Part shown: positions 7,897 through 17,183 of the stretch, piece after piece
Layout of the letters: the number at the start of each line of letters is the position of its first letter
Numbering within the stretch: position 1 is the stretch's first letter
Source of the DNA: Flavobacteriaceae bacterium
GTDB lineage: Bacteria > Bacteroidota > Bacteroidia > Flavobacteriales > Flavobacteriaceae
Direction of reading: 5' to 3'
DNA length: 64,000 bases
Assembly: GCA_947451475.1 (NCBI GenBank)
Contig: CANFZC010000001.1
Span: 47,433 to 111,432, forward strand
Position numbers and translations under genes: made by a program
The notes under the pieces: generated by a model
Told to the model about the DNA's origin: nothing
The model's input: only the letters and a program-made list of their open reading frames with translations
Databases searched by the model: none

Positions 7897-9280
7897 CCAA
7901 TTTATATTTGCTGTTATTGCCACCATTGGCACTGTGTTTTTTGCTAATTCACAAGAAATCATAAAAGATACTGTTAAAACAAAAACACCCTCAATGCGTA
8001 AGCAAAAGGTTGATGGTGTTATTGCAACGGTGGGAGATTATATTATTTTAGATTCTGATATTGATAAATCATTTTTAGAATTATCTAGTCAGGGAAATTC
8101 TGTAAAGGATATTACCCGTTGCCAAATGTTGGGTAAATTATTGGAAGAGAAATTGTATGCACATCAAGCCGTGCAGGATAGTATCATCATCAAAGATGAA
8201 GAAGTAAAGGAGAAAATGGATGATCAGATCAATTACATGGTAGAGCAATTGGGTTCTATGGATAAAGTGGTTCAGTATTTTAAAAAAGGAAGTGAAGAGG
8301 AATTTAAGAGTGAGTTATTTGATATTATCAAGATTAATAAGTTAGGTGCTGAAATGCAAAAGAAGATCATTGAAAAGGTCGAAATTACTCCAGAAGAGAC
8401 ACGTACGTTTTTTAAAAGCATTCCTCAAAATGAATTGCCGGTTTTTGGAGCTGAGATGGAGGTAGCACAGATTGTGGTGGCGCCGAAAGTAAGTGACGAA
8501 GAGAAGCAGCGGGTTGTGAACCGCTTGAAGGAGATCAAGAGCGAGGTAATGGCGGGAGCCAGTTTTAAAACACGAGCTGTAATTTATTCTGATGACAGAG
8601 GGTCATCTGCCAACGGTGGATTTTATAAAATAAACCGAAAAACACAATTTGTAAAAGAGTTTAAAGATGTGGCCTTTAGTTTGGGAGAGGGTGAAATATC
8701 AGAGCCGTTTGAAACGGAATATGGTTACCACATTATCATGGTTGAGAAAATACTAGGTCAGGAGATTGAATTGCGTCACATACTTATGATGCCTAAGGTT
8801 TCAGATCAGGCATTGAAAGATGCTAAAGAAAAAATCATTATGATTAAAAAGCGTATCGAAGATGGAGAACTTACCTTTGCTGAGGCCGCTCGTACCTTAT
8901 CTGATGAAAAAGAAACTAGAACGAATGGTGGTGTTTTAATCAATCCTAAAACACAGGATACTCATTTTGAATTGACAAAAATGGATCCAAGTTTGTATAG
9001 TGAGGTTTCCAATTTAAAGAATGCTGCTATCACACAGCCCATTTTAGATGATGATCCTAGAGCTGGTAAAAAATACAAAATTATTACAGTGACCAATAGA
9101 ATCGAAGAACATCCTGCAGATTATGCTAAAGATTATACTAAAATTAAAGAGTTGGCCTTAAAAGAGAAGCAAATAAAGGCTATTGCGAAATGGTCGACAG
9201 AAAAAATTAAGGAAACCTATATCAAGATTAATGGTGAGTATCGCAATTGTGAGTTTGCCAATAATTGGTTGAAAAAATAA
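7880..9280 (+). CDS. SurA-like peptidylprolyl isomerase
   Basis: 466 residues from the ATG at 7880 (MKFTSSQF); an upstream in-frame ATG at 7838 would put the signal peptide inside the protein, so it is rejected. Signal peptide ending near FANSQ, then a SurA N-terminal domain (VDGVIATVGDYIILDSDID). Two PpiC domains follow at about 190-295 (FETEYGYHIIMVEK) and 300-400 (LRHILMMPKV ... NGGVL). The second looks divergent at its end. This is the family closest to E. coli SurA in layout. It overlaps the preceding lipoprotein gene, so all three foldase genes are probably co-transcribed, with moxR 53 bases further on. Confidence 0.88.
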   Translation: MKFTSSQFIFAVIATIGTVFFANSQEIIKDTVKTKTPSMRKQKVDGVIATVGDYIILDSDIDKSFLELSSQGNSVKDITRCQMLGKLLEEKLYAHQAVQDSIIIKDEEVKEKMDDQINYMVEQLGSMDKVVQYFKKGSEEEFKSELFDIIKINKLGAEMQKKIIEKVEITPEETRTFFKSIPQNELPVFGAEMEVAQIVVAPKVSDEEKQRVVNRLKEIKSEVMAGASFKTRAVIYSDDRGSSANGGFYKINRKTQFVKEFKDVAFSLGEGEISEPFETEYGYHIIMVEKILGQEIELRHILMMPKVSDQALKDAKEKIIMIKKRIEDGELTFAEAARTLSDEKETRTNGGVLINPKTQDTHFELTKMDPSLYSEVSNLKNAAITQPILDDDPRAGKKYKIITVTNRIEEHPADYAKDYTKIKELALKEKQIKAIAKWSTEKIKETYIKINGEYRNCEFANNWLKK

Positions 9281-9333
9281 TTGAAGATTAGCATATTTAT
9301 AATTGATTTCATAATCCTAATACAATACAAAAG

Positions 9334-10287
9334 ATGTCTGATGTTGCTGCTATTGAAAATTTAGTTCAAAAAAGGCTTGAACTTAAAAAAGAGATTTCTA
9401 AGATAATAGTAGGTCAAGATGATGTGGTTGACCAAATATTGCTTAGTATTTTTTCGGGTGGACATGCCTTATTGGTTGGTGTTCCTGGATTGGCCAAAAC
9501 ACTTATGGTTAATACGATTTCACAAGCCCTAGGGTTGGATTTTAAACGTATACAGTTTACTCCTGATTTAATGCCTTCAGATATATTGGGAAGTGAGATA
9601 TTGGATGAAAGCCGTCAATTTAAATTTATCAAGGGGCCTATTTTTTCTAATATTATATTGGCAGATGAGATTAACCGGACGCCTCCCAAAACGCAAGCTG
9701 CTTTATTGGAAGCGATGCAAGAACGAGCGGTTACTATAGCGGGACAAAATTATAAATTGGATTTGCCTTATTTTGTGTTGGCTACCCAAAATCCAATAGA
9801 GCAAGAAGGTACGTATCCTTTGCCCGAAGCTCAATTAGACCGTTTTATGTTTGCTATAAAGCTGGATTATCCCACCTTTGCTGAAGAAGTTTTGGTTGTA
9901 AAAAGCACTACTTCAGATTCTAAGCCGGTTATTAATCCATTATTTCAAGCGCAGGAAATTATTGATTTTCAACATTTAATTAGACGTATACCTGTTGCAG
10001 ATAATGTAGTGGAGTATGCTGTTACTTTGGTTGGTAAAACCAGGCCTAAGAGTCTGTTGGCTTCTGAATATGTGAATAATTATTTAGATTGGGGTGCAGG
10101 ACCTAGAGCCTCTCAGAATCTTATTTTAGCTGCTAAAGCTAATGCTGCATTCAATGGTAAATTTTCGCCAGACATAGAAGATGTTAAAGCAGTGGCTGTT
10201 GGTATACTGCGTCATAGAATTATCAAAAACTACAAGGCGGATGCTGAAGGTATTTCAGAAGAAATGATTATTGCTAAGTTGCTTTAG
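9334..10287 (+). CDS. MoxR-family AAA+ ATPase
   Basis: 317 residues. Walker A is GVPGLAKT, Walker B is ILADEINR, sensor 1 is ATQNP and the MoxR signature PLPEAQLDRF is present. The family acts as a chaperone that helps mature complexes, usually with VWA-domain and DUF58 partners encoded next door. Here no such partner follows: the next gene is convergent and overlaps its stop by four bases. It may be the last gene of the foldase operon. Function is general by family; substrate unknown. Confidence 0.9.
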   Translation: MSDVAAIENLVQKRLELKKEISKIIVGQDDVVDQILLSIFSGGHALLVGVPGLAKTLMVNTISQALGLDFKRIQFTPDLMPSDILGSEILDESRQFKFIKGPIFSNIILADEINRTPPKTQAALLEAMQERAVTIAGQNYKLDLPYFVLATQNPIEQEGTYPLPEAQLDRFMFAIKLDYPTFAEEVLVVKSTTSDSKPVINPLFQAQEIIDFQHLIRRIPVADNVVEYAVTLVGKTRPKSLLASEYVNNYLDWGAGPRASQNLILAAKANAAFNGKFSPDIEDVKAVAVGILRHRIIKNYKADAEGISEEMIIAKLL

Positions 10288-11417
10288 TTTTTTTGAAGTA
10301 TATTATCTAATTCCTTATCGTAAAAAAACAAGAACATGCTGCCCATCATATCTTGCGGGGTGGTAGTTGTATTGTTTACTTCTAAAACAATTTCGTATTC
10401 GTGATTTTTATATAACCAAATTCCTTCTGCTGAGGAGAAGGGTTCAATGCTGGTAAGACCAATGTTTTTTGAGTGGTTAACTATTTTGCTAGAGAATATG
10501 TTCTTGCGTGTTGTTTTATCATATAAGCTGATTTGTGTTGCAAAGGGATGCACATGTATTGCAGCAGCATGGAGTCTTAAGCTGTCTTGAATTTGCAATT
10601 GTTGGTTGATCTCGCTGCGATAGGTGTATTTGCCTGTTGGGACTACCCAATGCCCTGAGCGCATATTTCCTTTGCCGTCGTCGTAACTATGATTTTTGGT
10701 TTCCACTGGGATGCATTGGTTAGTGCCTGGGTCTATGGGTTGCTTATAGGGATCGAATTTATCATATGGCAACATTATAAAGGCAGTACGACTCATTAAA
10801 GGTTTCAAGTGTTTTGCTTTGGAATAATTTATGTCTACTTCGTGTCTTATCCAAAGGTTGGCATTAGGAAGGTTATGGTTTAGTGATTCTGTAGTGACGT
10901 ATAGTAATTCATTTCCTTTCATTGGGACTCCGTATCCTTCTGGAAAACTAAAATCTTCCATTCCATGTGACAAGGAGGTTAATCTTGGGTATTGCGTGCC
11001 AATTCGTTTTTCTAAGTGGAATGCGCTGTAATAGTTCACATCATTAAAATCCACATTGGTATGGCATATAAAGTCTTTGGAAGCTAATTTTAACGTTTTT
11101 GCATCAAGGGCTTTTACATGAAATCCTGTAAGCCAAAGAATTGTAGAATCTTGCGAAAGTTGCACATAATTGGAAGATTTTGGACCTTCCATCGATTTGT
11201 ATATCCCATCAATATAGAACTCAGGAGAAATCATTTTATAGACTTCTTGTTTGTTTTCTACTTTCCAATTTGGGTTTACTATGCCTAGTTTTTCAAATAA
11301 AAAAGATTTTACGATGGCTTTATGTCTGTTGGGTAATTGCCAATAGAAAATTCCGCCACCTATTAAACTTAGGAGTATCAGAACTCCTAAAATTTTATAT
11401 ATCTTTGATTTCGTCAT
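10284..11417 (-). CDS. Membrane-anchored protein resembling PHM-type copper monooxygenases
   Basis: 377 residues from MTKSK. One N-terminal membrane helix (about residues 6-26) anchors an extracytoplasmic domain. Several motifs line up by eye with the two-domain copper fold of peptidylglycine alpha-hydroxylating monooxygenase. These are CHTN (His 119), FPEGYGVP, SLNHN (His 181), IHVHPFA (His 288 and His 290, cf. the HxH copper pair) and DMMGSMFLFFYD (Met 357/358, cf. the Met copper ligand). The paired His of the first copper site appears as Cys-His. The assignment is inferred from spacing and motifs. The stop overlaps moxR by four bases. A -7 box ends five bases before the ATG, implying a leaderless mRNA. 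Confidence 0.6.
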   Translation of the reverse strand: MTKSKIYKILGVLILLSLIGGGIFYWQLPNRHKAIVKSFLFEKLGIVNPNWKVENKQEVYKMISPEFYIDGIYKSMEGPKSSNYVQLSQDSTILWLTGFHVKALDAKTLKLASKDFICHTNVDFNDVNYYSAFHLEKRIGTQYPRLTSLSHGMEDFSFPEGYGVPMKGNELLYVTTESLNHNLPNANLWIRHEVDINYSKAKHLKPLMSRTAFIMLPYDKFDPYKQPIDPGTNQCIPVETKNHSYDDGKGNMRSGHWVVPTGKYTYRSEINQQLQIQDSLRLHAAAIHVHPFATQISLYDKTTRKNIFSSKIVNHSKNIGLTSIEPFSSAEGIWLYKNHEYEIVLEVNNTTTTPQDMMGSMFLFFYDKELDNILQKN

Positions 11418-11421
11418 ACTA

Positions 11422-11453
11422 CAAAAGTACATTTTATATGATTGGAAATCAAA
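11422..11453 (-). promoter_or_regulatory. Promoter of the PHM-like gene, inside the divergent acyltransferase start
   Basis: Minus strand TTTG at 11453-11450, a 20-base spacer, then TACTTTTG at 11429-11422. The predicted transcription start is at or one base before the ATG at 11417. The -33 element lies within the acyltransferase coding region (start 11438). Confidence 0.6.
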
Positions 11454-12580
11454 AGCAACATCGGATATTTGGATTAGATCTCATGCGTGCCATTGCGATA
11501 TTGATGGTATTGTTTGGGCATTGTGTTTGGATTTTTCCGAATTCCAATAGCTTATTTCATCAAATGATGGTTTTGTCTGGTTTTTTAGGCGTAGAGGTAT
11601 TCTTTATTTTGAGTGGGTTTTTAATTGGGAAGATATTATATGAATTGTATTTGAAAGAAGATTTTACCTTTTCAAAGGTGCTTTATTTTCTTAAGCGAAG
11701 ATGGTATCGAACGTTGCCAAATTATTTTTTGGTATTACTACTTGATGTTGGTATTGCTTATATAGTGGGTTATGCAATACCCAATTTGTGGGACTATTTT
11801 GTGTTTATATTGTGGAAATATTTTATGTTTTTGCAAAACTATACTACCACTATGTTGACTTTTTTTCCTGAATCATGGAGTTTAGCTGTAGAAGAGCATG
11901 CTTACATCATTTTGCCTTTGTTCCTTTTTTTAGCAGCATGGGTTCTGAAGCCAAAGCATAAGTCACGGTTTTTTCTAATGGTTGTTGTAGTGCTAATTCT
12001 TACTTTCTTTTGTGCCAAAATAAATTATCAATTTACGACCTCTAATACGACACTAGGACAATGGAATGTATCGTTAAAGGCAGTGGTTATATATCGTTTA
12101 GATAGCCTATTTATTGGTGTGTTGTGTAGTTGGATTTATATTAATTACAAATCGTTTTGGCGAACCAATAAACATGTGTTTTTCGTTGTGGGAATATGTC
12201 TTTTTATATTTCAATTTGTTGCCATTGGGTATTTTAGATTGATGATTGATACCTATCCTTTTTTATGGAATGTATTGTATTTACCTATGGTGTCGATTGG
12301 GGTTGCTTGCTTTTTACCCGTATTGTCGGATTGGGAAGTAGAAACCGCATTTTATCAGAAGCCAATACTCTTTATTAGTGTTGTTTCCTATTCTGTATAT
12401 CTCGTGCATTATAGTGTTGTTTTACAGCTATTGAAGCATTTTATTCCTTATGATGCACAAAATACAATGCAGCTTTTAGGATTTGTATTTGCTTATGTCT
12501 TTATAACTTTCTTTTTGAGCTATTTGCTTTATCGATTTTATGAAAAACCTTTAATGGATTTAAGGGATAAAAATTCATAA
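11438..12580 (+). CDS. Membrane acyltransferase (acyltransferase 3 family)
   Basis: 380 residues from MIGNQKQ at 11438; the open frame extends upstream to 11180 but that part is antisense to the PHM-like gene and is rejected. The start RIFGLDLMRAIAILMVLFGH is the diagnostic N-terminal motif of acyltransferase 3 proteins, with the conserved His. It is followed by about ten hydrophobic helices. GVEVFFILSGFLIGK and SWSLAVEEHAYIILP are further family blocks. Such enzymes move acyl groups onto exported glycans or lipids; substrate unknown. Divergent from the PHM-like gene with only 20 bases between starts. A TATCTTTG box at 11400-11407 may be its promoter. Confidence 0.85.
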   Translation: MIGNQKQHRIFGLDLMRAIAILMVLFGHCVWIFPNSNSLFHQMMVLSGFLGVEVFFILSGFLIGKILYELYLKEDFTFSKVLYFLKRRWYRTLPNYFLVLLLDVGIAYIVGYAIPNLWDYFVFILWKYFMFLQNYTTTMLTFFPESWSLAVEEHAYIILPLFLFLAAWVLKPKHKSRFFLMVVVVLILTFFCAKINYQFTTSNTTLGQWNVSLKAVVIYRLDSLFIGVLCSWIYINYKSFWRTNKHVFFVVGICLFIFQFVAIGYFRLMIDTYPFLWNVLYLPMVSIGVACFLPVLSDWEVETAFYQKPILFISVVSYSVYLVHYSVVLQLLKHFIPYDAQNTMQLLGFVFAYVFITFFLSYLLYRFYEKPLMDLRDKNS

Positions 12581-12706
12581 TTTGCATTTTTTAGAGTTTT
12601 AAATACATAATTAGTAATAAAGACCCTTTAAAAATCAGCTTTCCATAATTCAGTCTAGTGTATTAACATATTCTATTAAAAACTTTTTAGAAGTACATCG
12701 ATTTCG

Positions 12707-12714
12707 TAAATTTG
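12707..12714 (+). promoter_or_regulatory. -7 promoter box (TAAATTTG) of aconitase
   Basis: Matches TAnnTTTG, 28 bases before the aconitase ATG. No good TTG element was found 19-21 bases upstream. Confidence 0.5.
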
Positions 12715-12742
12715 CATAGCAAACAAATAAACCTATATTACT

Positions 12743-15007
12743 ATGGCTTTTGATATTGAAATGATTGAAAAAGTGTATGCTACTATGGCTGCTCGAGTGG
12801 ATAAAGCTCGAGAGTTAGTTGGTCGCCCACTTACCTTATCTGAAAAGATTTTATATTCGCACTTATGGGAAGGAATGCCTTCACAAGCATTTAACCGCGG
12901 AAAAGATTATGTTGATTTTGCACCGGATAGAGTAGCTTGTCAAGATGCGACAGCTCAAATGGCCTTATTGCAATTTATGCATGCCGGAAAAAATAAAGTA
13001 GCCGTACCTACTACGGTACATTGTGATCACTTAATTCAAGCAAAAGTTGGCGCTACCACTGATTTGGCTGTGGCTAATTCACAATCGAAAGAAGTATTTG
13101 ATTTCTTATCATCAGTATCTAATAAATATGGCATAGGATTTTGGAAGCCTGGGTCGGGTATTATTCACCAAATTGTTTTAGAGAATTATGCTTTTCCCGG
13201 AGGAATGATGATTGGAACTGATTCACATACAGTAAATGCTGGAGGATTAGGTATGTTAGCCATTGGTGTTGGAGGTGCTGATGCAGTAGATGTGATGTCG
13301 GGTATGTCATGGGAATTGAAATTCCCAAAATTGATTGGAGTAAAATTAACTGGAAAATTAAACGGTTGGACCGCTCCTAAAGATGTTATTTTAAAAGTTG
13401 CAGATATACTAACTGTTAAAGGAGGTACTGGTGCTATAGTAGAATATTTTGGTGAAGGGGCAACTAATATGTCTTGTACAGGAAAAGGTACTATATGTAA
13501 TATGGGAGCAGAGATTGGAGCTACTACTTCAACCTTCGGATATGATGATTCTATGAGAAGATATCTTGCTGCTACTGGTCGTCAGGATGTGGTTAATGCT
13601 GCTGATAAAGTAGCTTCGTACTTAACTGGGGATGTTGAAGTTTATGCTAATCCTGAACAGTATTTTGATCAAGTAATAGAAATCAATTTAACAGAACTAG
13701 AACCTCATATTAATGGGCCTTTTACGCCAGATAGAGGTACTCCTGTTTCAAAAATGAAAGCTGAAGCAGCTGCCAATGGTTGGCCTTTAAAAGTAGAGTG
13801 GGGATTGATTGGCTCTTGTACTAACTCTTCTTATGAAGATATGGCGCGTGCTGCTTCAATAGTTGAGCAAGCGGTAGCTCATGGAATTACTCCTAAAGCT
13901 GAGTTTGGGATCAACCCAGGTTCAGAACAAATTCGCTATACCATCGAGAGAGACGGCATCATTGCTACATTTGAAAAAATGGGGACAAAAGTATTTACAA
14001 ATGCTTGCGGTCCATGTATTGGACAATGGGATCGAGCAGGGGCAGATAAAGGAGAAAAGAATACTATTGTACATTCATTTAACAGAAACTTTTCTAAACG
14101 TGCCGATGGGAATCCTAATACCCATGCCTTTGTAACTTCACCTGAGATGGTTGCTGCACTTGCTATTTCTGGAGATTTATCGTTTAATCCACTTACTGAT
14201 ACTTTGTTGAATGACAATGGTGAGGAAGTTAGATTAAATCCACCGAGTGGAGATGAATTGCCAACAAGAGGTTTTGCTGTTGATGATGCAGGATTTCAAG
14301 CGCCAGCGGCTGATGGATCTTCTATACAGGTCGCGGTTTCGCCAACATCTGATCGACTGCAACTTTTAGCACCTTTTGATGCATGGGATGGTAAAAATAT
14401 AACCGGTGCAAAATTACTTATTAAAGCTTTTGGAAAGTGTACTACAGATCATATTTCAATGGCGGGACCTTGGTTGCGTTTTCGTGGTCACTTAGATAAT
14501 ATTTCTAATAATATGCTTATTGGTGCTGTCAATTCCTATAATCAAGAGGCTAACAAAGTTAAAAATCAATTGACTGGTGATTATGATGCGGTGCCTGCTG
14601 TTGCTAGATCGTATAAAGCGAACGGAGTTCCTTCTATAGTGGTTGGTGATCAAAACTATGGAGAAGGGTCGTCTCGTGAGCATGCAGCTATGGAACCACG
14701 TTTCTTAGGTGTAAAAGCTGTATTAGTAAAGTCATTTGCACGCATTCATGAGACCAACTTGAAAAAGCAAGGAATGTTGGCTTTAACGTTTGCTAACGAA
14801 TTAGATTATGAAAAAATACAGGAAGATGACACTATCAATTTCTTAGATTTAACGGAATTTGCTCCTAATAAGCCATTAACCCTAGAGTTTGTTCATGCTG
14901 ATGGTACTAAAGATATTGTTTTGGCAAATCACACTTATAATGATAGTCAGATTGGATGGTTTGTTGCAGGGTCTGCTTTAAACTTAATTGCAGCTGGAAA
15001 AGCCTAA
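12743..15007 (+). CDS. Aconitate hydratase (mitochondrial-type aconitase)
   Basis: 754 residues. It converts citrate to isocitrate in the TCA cycle with a [4Fe-4S] cluster. Cluster cysteines are in [10 protein letters not shown] and in [11 protein letters not shown]. The swivel domain contains [18 protein letters not shown] and [14 protein letters not shown] with the substrate-binding Ser/Arg. The length and motif spellings fit the mitochondrial-type family rather than E. coli AcnB. Single gene with its own promoter box and a strong downstream hairpin. Confidence 0.95.
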   Translation: MAFDIEMIEKVYATMAARVDKARELVGRPLTLSEKILYSHLWEGMPSQAFNRGKDYVDFAPDRVACQDATAQMALLQFMHAGKNKVAVPTTVHCDHLIQAKVGATTDLAVANSQSKEVFDFLSSVSNKYGIGFWKPGSGIIHQIVLENYAFPGGMMIGTDSHTVNAGGLGMLAIGVGGADAVDVMSGMSWELKFPKLIGVKLTGKLNGWTAPKDVILKVADILTVKGGTGAIVEYFGEGATNMSCTGKGTICNMGAEIGATTSTFGYDDSMRRYLAATGRQDVVNAADKVASYLTGDVEVYANPEQYFDQVIEINLTELEPHINGPFTPDRGTPVSKMKAEAAANGWPLKVEWGLIGSCTNSSYEDMARAASIVEQAVAHGITPKAEFGINPGSEQIRYTIERDGIIATFEKMGTKVFTNACGPCIGQWDRAGADKGEKNTIVHSFNRNFSKRADGNPNTHAFVTSPEMVAALAISGDLSFNPLTDTLLNDNGEEVRLNPPSGDELPTRGFAVDDAGFQAPAADGSSIQVAVSPTSDRLQLLAPFDAWDGKNITGAKLLIKAFGKCTTDHISMAGPWLRFRGHLDNISNNMLIGAVNSYNQEANKVKNQLTGDYDAVPAVARSYKANGVPSIVVGDQNYGEGSSREHAAMEPRFLGVKAVLVKSFARIHETNLKKQGMLALTFANELDYEKIQEDDTINFLDLTEFAPNKPLTLEFVHADGTKDIVLANHTYNDSQIGWFVAGSALNLIAAGKA

Positions 15008-15025
15008 TTTCAATTACCAAATAAT

Positions 15026-15061
15026 AAAAAAAAGCTCCGTCAATTTGACGGAGCTTTTTTT
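15026..15061. terminator. Bidirectional terminator between aconitase and a convergent gene
   Basis: AAAAAAGCTCCGTCAA, TT, then TTGACGGAGCTTTTTT: a strong GC stem with a poly-A run before and a poly-T run after it, so it can stop transcription from both sides. Confidence 0.9.
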
Positions 15062-15064
15062 GAA

Positions 15065-15436
15065 TTAAGTCCTTTTATAAATCTCCTTGTGACCGTTATT
15101 CCAATCTACTATTTCATAATAGAAATCTACAGCGGTTAAATCTTTCTTTTTTCGAATGACACATTTGCCTGTTACATTTGCTTCATTGCCATTAACGGTA
15201 ACTTTTTTGTTGTTTTCTAATTTATTTGCAACATACAAGGCATATACTTTATTGGCTATGTCTTGACGTATTGTCATCTTGGAATTGAATGTACTTATAA
15301 TTATGGTTCCTTTTTTAGAACGAGCTACAAGCTCCATTCCATTATGGCCATAGTTATACGTTGTTATATTTGGGTCTTCAATAGAAGAAAAGGCAAAACA
15401 GCTTAGTGCAAAAAGACTAAGGATTAGTTTTTTCAT
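15065..15436 (-). CDS. Secreted hypothetical protein
   Basis: 123 residues with a signal peptide (MKKLILSLFALSCFAFS). The mature part is mostly beta (TIIISTFNSKMTIRQDI, VTVNGNEANVTGKCVIRKK) and has one Cys. I do not recognise the family. It shares the bidirectional terminator with aconitase. A long AT-rich palindrome separates it from the GAPDH gene upstream, so it probably has its own promoter. Confidence 0.7.
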   Translation of the reverse strand: MKKLILSLFALSCFAFSSIEDPNITTYNYGHNGMELVARSKKGTIIISTFNSKMTIRQDIANKVYALYVANKLENNKKVTVNGNEANVTGKCVIRKKKDLTAVDFYYEIVDWNNGHKEIYKRT

Positions 15437-15494
15437 GGTTCAACATTTTAGGGCATTAGTTTGGAACGCGAAAAATACTAATTAAATCGATACA

Positions 15495-15534
15495 AATAAT
15501 GGTTATTAACAATTTTTTGTTAATAACCATTATT
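15495..15534 (-). terminator. 18-bp perfect AT-rich palindrome downstream of GAPDH
   Basis: Arms 15495-15512 and 15517-15534 are exact reverse complements around a TTTT loop. It lies 50 bases after the GAPDH stop and before the secreted hypothetical. It may be an AT-rich terminator or an operator; neither strand has a long T tract right after the stem. Confidence 0.55.
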
Positions 15535-15583
15535 AGGGTGTGAAATCCTTTTGTAATTAAGGATTAAAGCTAAGGTTTGGAAC

Positions 15584-17032
15584 TTAATAGTAAGTGTATC
15601 GTCTTACTTTGGCAATGTATTTGGCTAATCGAATTACTTGATGACTGTATCCATATTCGTTATCATACCAAACATAAAGAACAATATTTTTTCCATCATT
15701 AGAAACTATCGTTGCATTACTATCGTAAATTGATGGGGCTGAAGTTCCAACAATATCTGAAGAGACTAATTCGTTATTTAATGAATATTTTATTTGCTCA
15801 ACCAATTCGCCTTCTAACGCATATTTTTTCATGATTGCATTCACCTCTTCAATAGATGTAGATTTTCCAACTTCTAGGTTTAGAACTACTAAAGATCCAT
15901 TAGGTACAGGAACACGAATGGCATTTGAAGTTAATTTACCTGCTAAACTTGGAAGTGCTTTTGCCACGGCTGTACCTGCTCCTGTTTCTGTAATAACCAT
16001 GTTTAATGCCGCAGCACGGCCTCGTCGGTATTTTTTGTGCATATTGTCTACAAGGTTTTGGTCATTCGTATAGGCATGAATGGTCTCTAGATGACCTTTA
16101 ACAACCCCTAGTGTTTCTTCAACGGCTTGTAATATAGGGGTAATTGCATTGGTAGTACACGAAGCGGCAGAGAAAATAGTTACATCATCTGGATTGTATT
16201 CATTATGATTTACACCATAGACAATGTTAGGAACTCCTTTGCCGGGAGCTGTTAATAGTACTTTTTCAACGCCTTTAGATGTTAGATGCCGTTTTAAAGC
16301 TTCTTCGGTTGTAAAAGCTCCCGTGTTGTCAATTACTAGGGCTTTTTCAATACCGTATAAAGTATAGTCAATTTCTTCTGGACCTGAAGCTGTAATGATG
16401 TGAACGGTAGTGCCATTTATGATTAAAGCATTGTTCTCTACATCTGCTTGAACTGAGCCTTCAAAATCTCCATGTACAGAATCATAACGTAATAATGAGG
16501 CTCTTTTTTCTAATGAAGAGGCATCATTTCGCTCCCGAGTTACAATAGCTCGTAATCTTAATTGTTGACCTTTGCCTATTTTACTCATCATTTCACGGGC
16601 AAGTAAACGACCAATACGACCAAAACCATATAGCACTACATCTTTTGGTTTTATGTTTTTAGAGTTTTTGGCATTTCTCAGTTTATCTATTACAAATGCT
16701 TTAGCATCGTGGTATTTATTGTCTTCTAAATGGTACTCATAGGTTAGCTTCCCAATATCAATTCTAGATGGGGGTAAATCTAAATTTAGAATGGCTCTTG
16801 CAATTTCAACTGAATCGAAAACGTTAATCGGTTTTTGGACAAATTCACCTGCATATTCATGAAGATTGATGATGTCACTAACGTTTCGGTCAATTAATTG
16901 ATTTCTGAAAAGCACCAATTCAATGGATTTGTCATACCATAAATCACTGATGATTTTAATAAATTCGACTCCCGCTTTACGTCGGTCTGCTTGAAATGAC
17001 AATTCCTTCTCGTATAAAGTACTACTGTTCAT
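15584..17032 (-). CDS. Glyceraldehyde-3-phosphate dehydrogenase, long form
   Basis: 482 residues, against about 335 for ordinary GAPDH. The first 130 or so residues are an extra helical domain. The Rossmann start is VVLYGFGRIGRLLAREM (about 133-149), and the catalytic Cys is in SAASCTTNAITP (about residue 292). The C-terminal WYDNEYGYSHQV is the usual signature. The long form is a known second GAPDH type in Bacteroidetes; whether it works in glycolysis or gluconeogenesis, and with which cofactor, is not visible. Single gene: terminator-like hairpins lie on both sides. Confidence 0.92.
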   Translation of the reverse strand: MNSSTLYEKELSFQADRRKAGVEFIKIISDLWYDKSIELVLFRNQLIDRNVSDIINLHEYAGEFVQKPINVFDSVEIARAILNLDLPPSRIDIGKLTYEYHLEDNKYHDAKAFVIDKLRNAKNSKNIKPKDVVLYGFGRIGRLLAREMMSKIGKGQQLRLRAIVTRERNDASSLEKRASLLRYDSVHGDFEGSVQADVENNALIINGTTVHIITASGPEEIDYTLYGIEKALVIDNTGAFTTEEALKRHLTSKGVEKVLLTAPGKGVPNIVYGVNHNEYNPDDVTIFSAASCTTNAITPILQAVEETLGVVKGHLETIHAYTNDQNLVDNMHKKYRRGRAAALNMVITETGAGTAVAKALPSLAGKLTSNAIRVPVPNGSLVVLNLEVGKSTSIEEVNAIMKKYALEGELVEQIKYSLNNELVSSDIVGTSAPSIYDSNATIVSNDGKNIVLYVWYDNEYGYSHQVIRLAKYIAKVRRYTYY

Positions 17033-17128
17033 AAAAGAAATAAGTTTTTAGTTGTGTTTGAGATAAAATTTGGCGCAAAAATAGTAATTAGCTATGTTTT
17101 ACGAAAACGATTTCGTAAGTTTTTTAAA

Positions 17129-17164
17129 TAAAAAAGCCAATCTGTTAAACGACTGGCTTTTTTG
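17129..17164 (-). terminator. Terminator downstream of the Deg protease
   Basis: AAAAAAGCCAATC and GACTGGCTTTTTT pair with one mismatch around an 8-base loop. The minus-strand stem is followed by six T residues. It lies 20 bases after the protease stop. Confidence 0.75.
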
Positions 17165-17183
17165 AAATAGTAAGAAAGATGAA

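Noticed and set aside
11180..11437. N-terminal extension of the acyltransferase by 86 codons
   Set aside because: It is antisense to the PHM-like gene and covers both promoters; the family motif starts right after MIGNQKQ.
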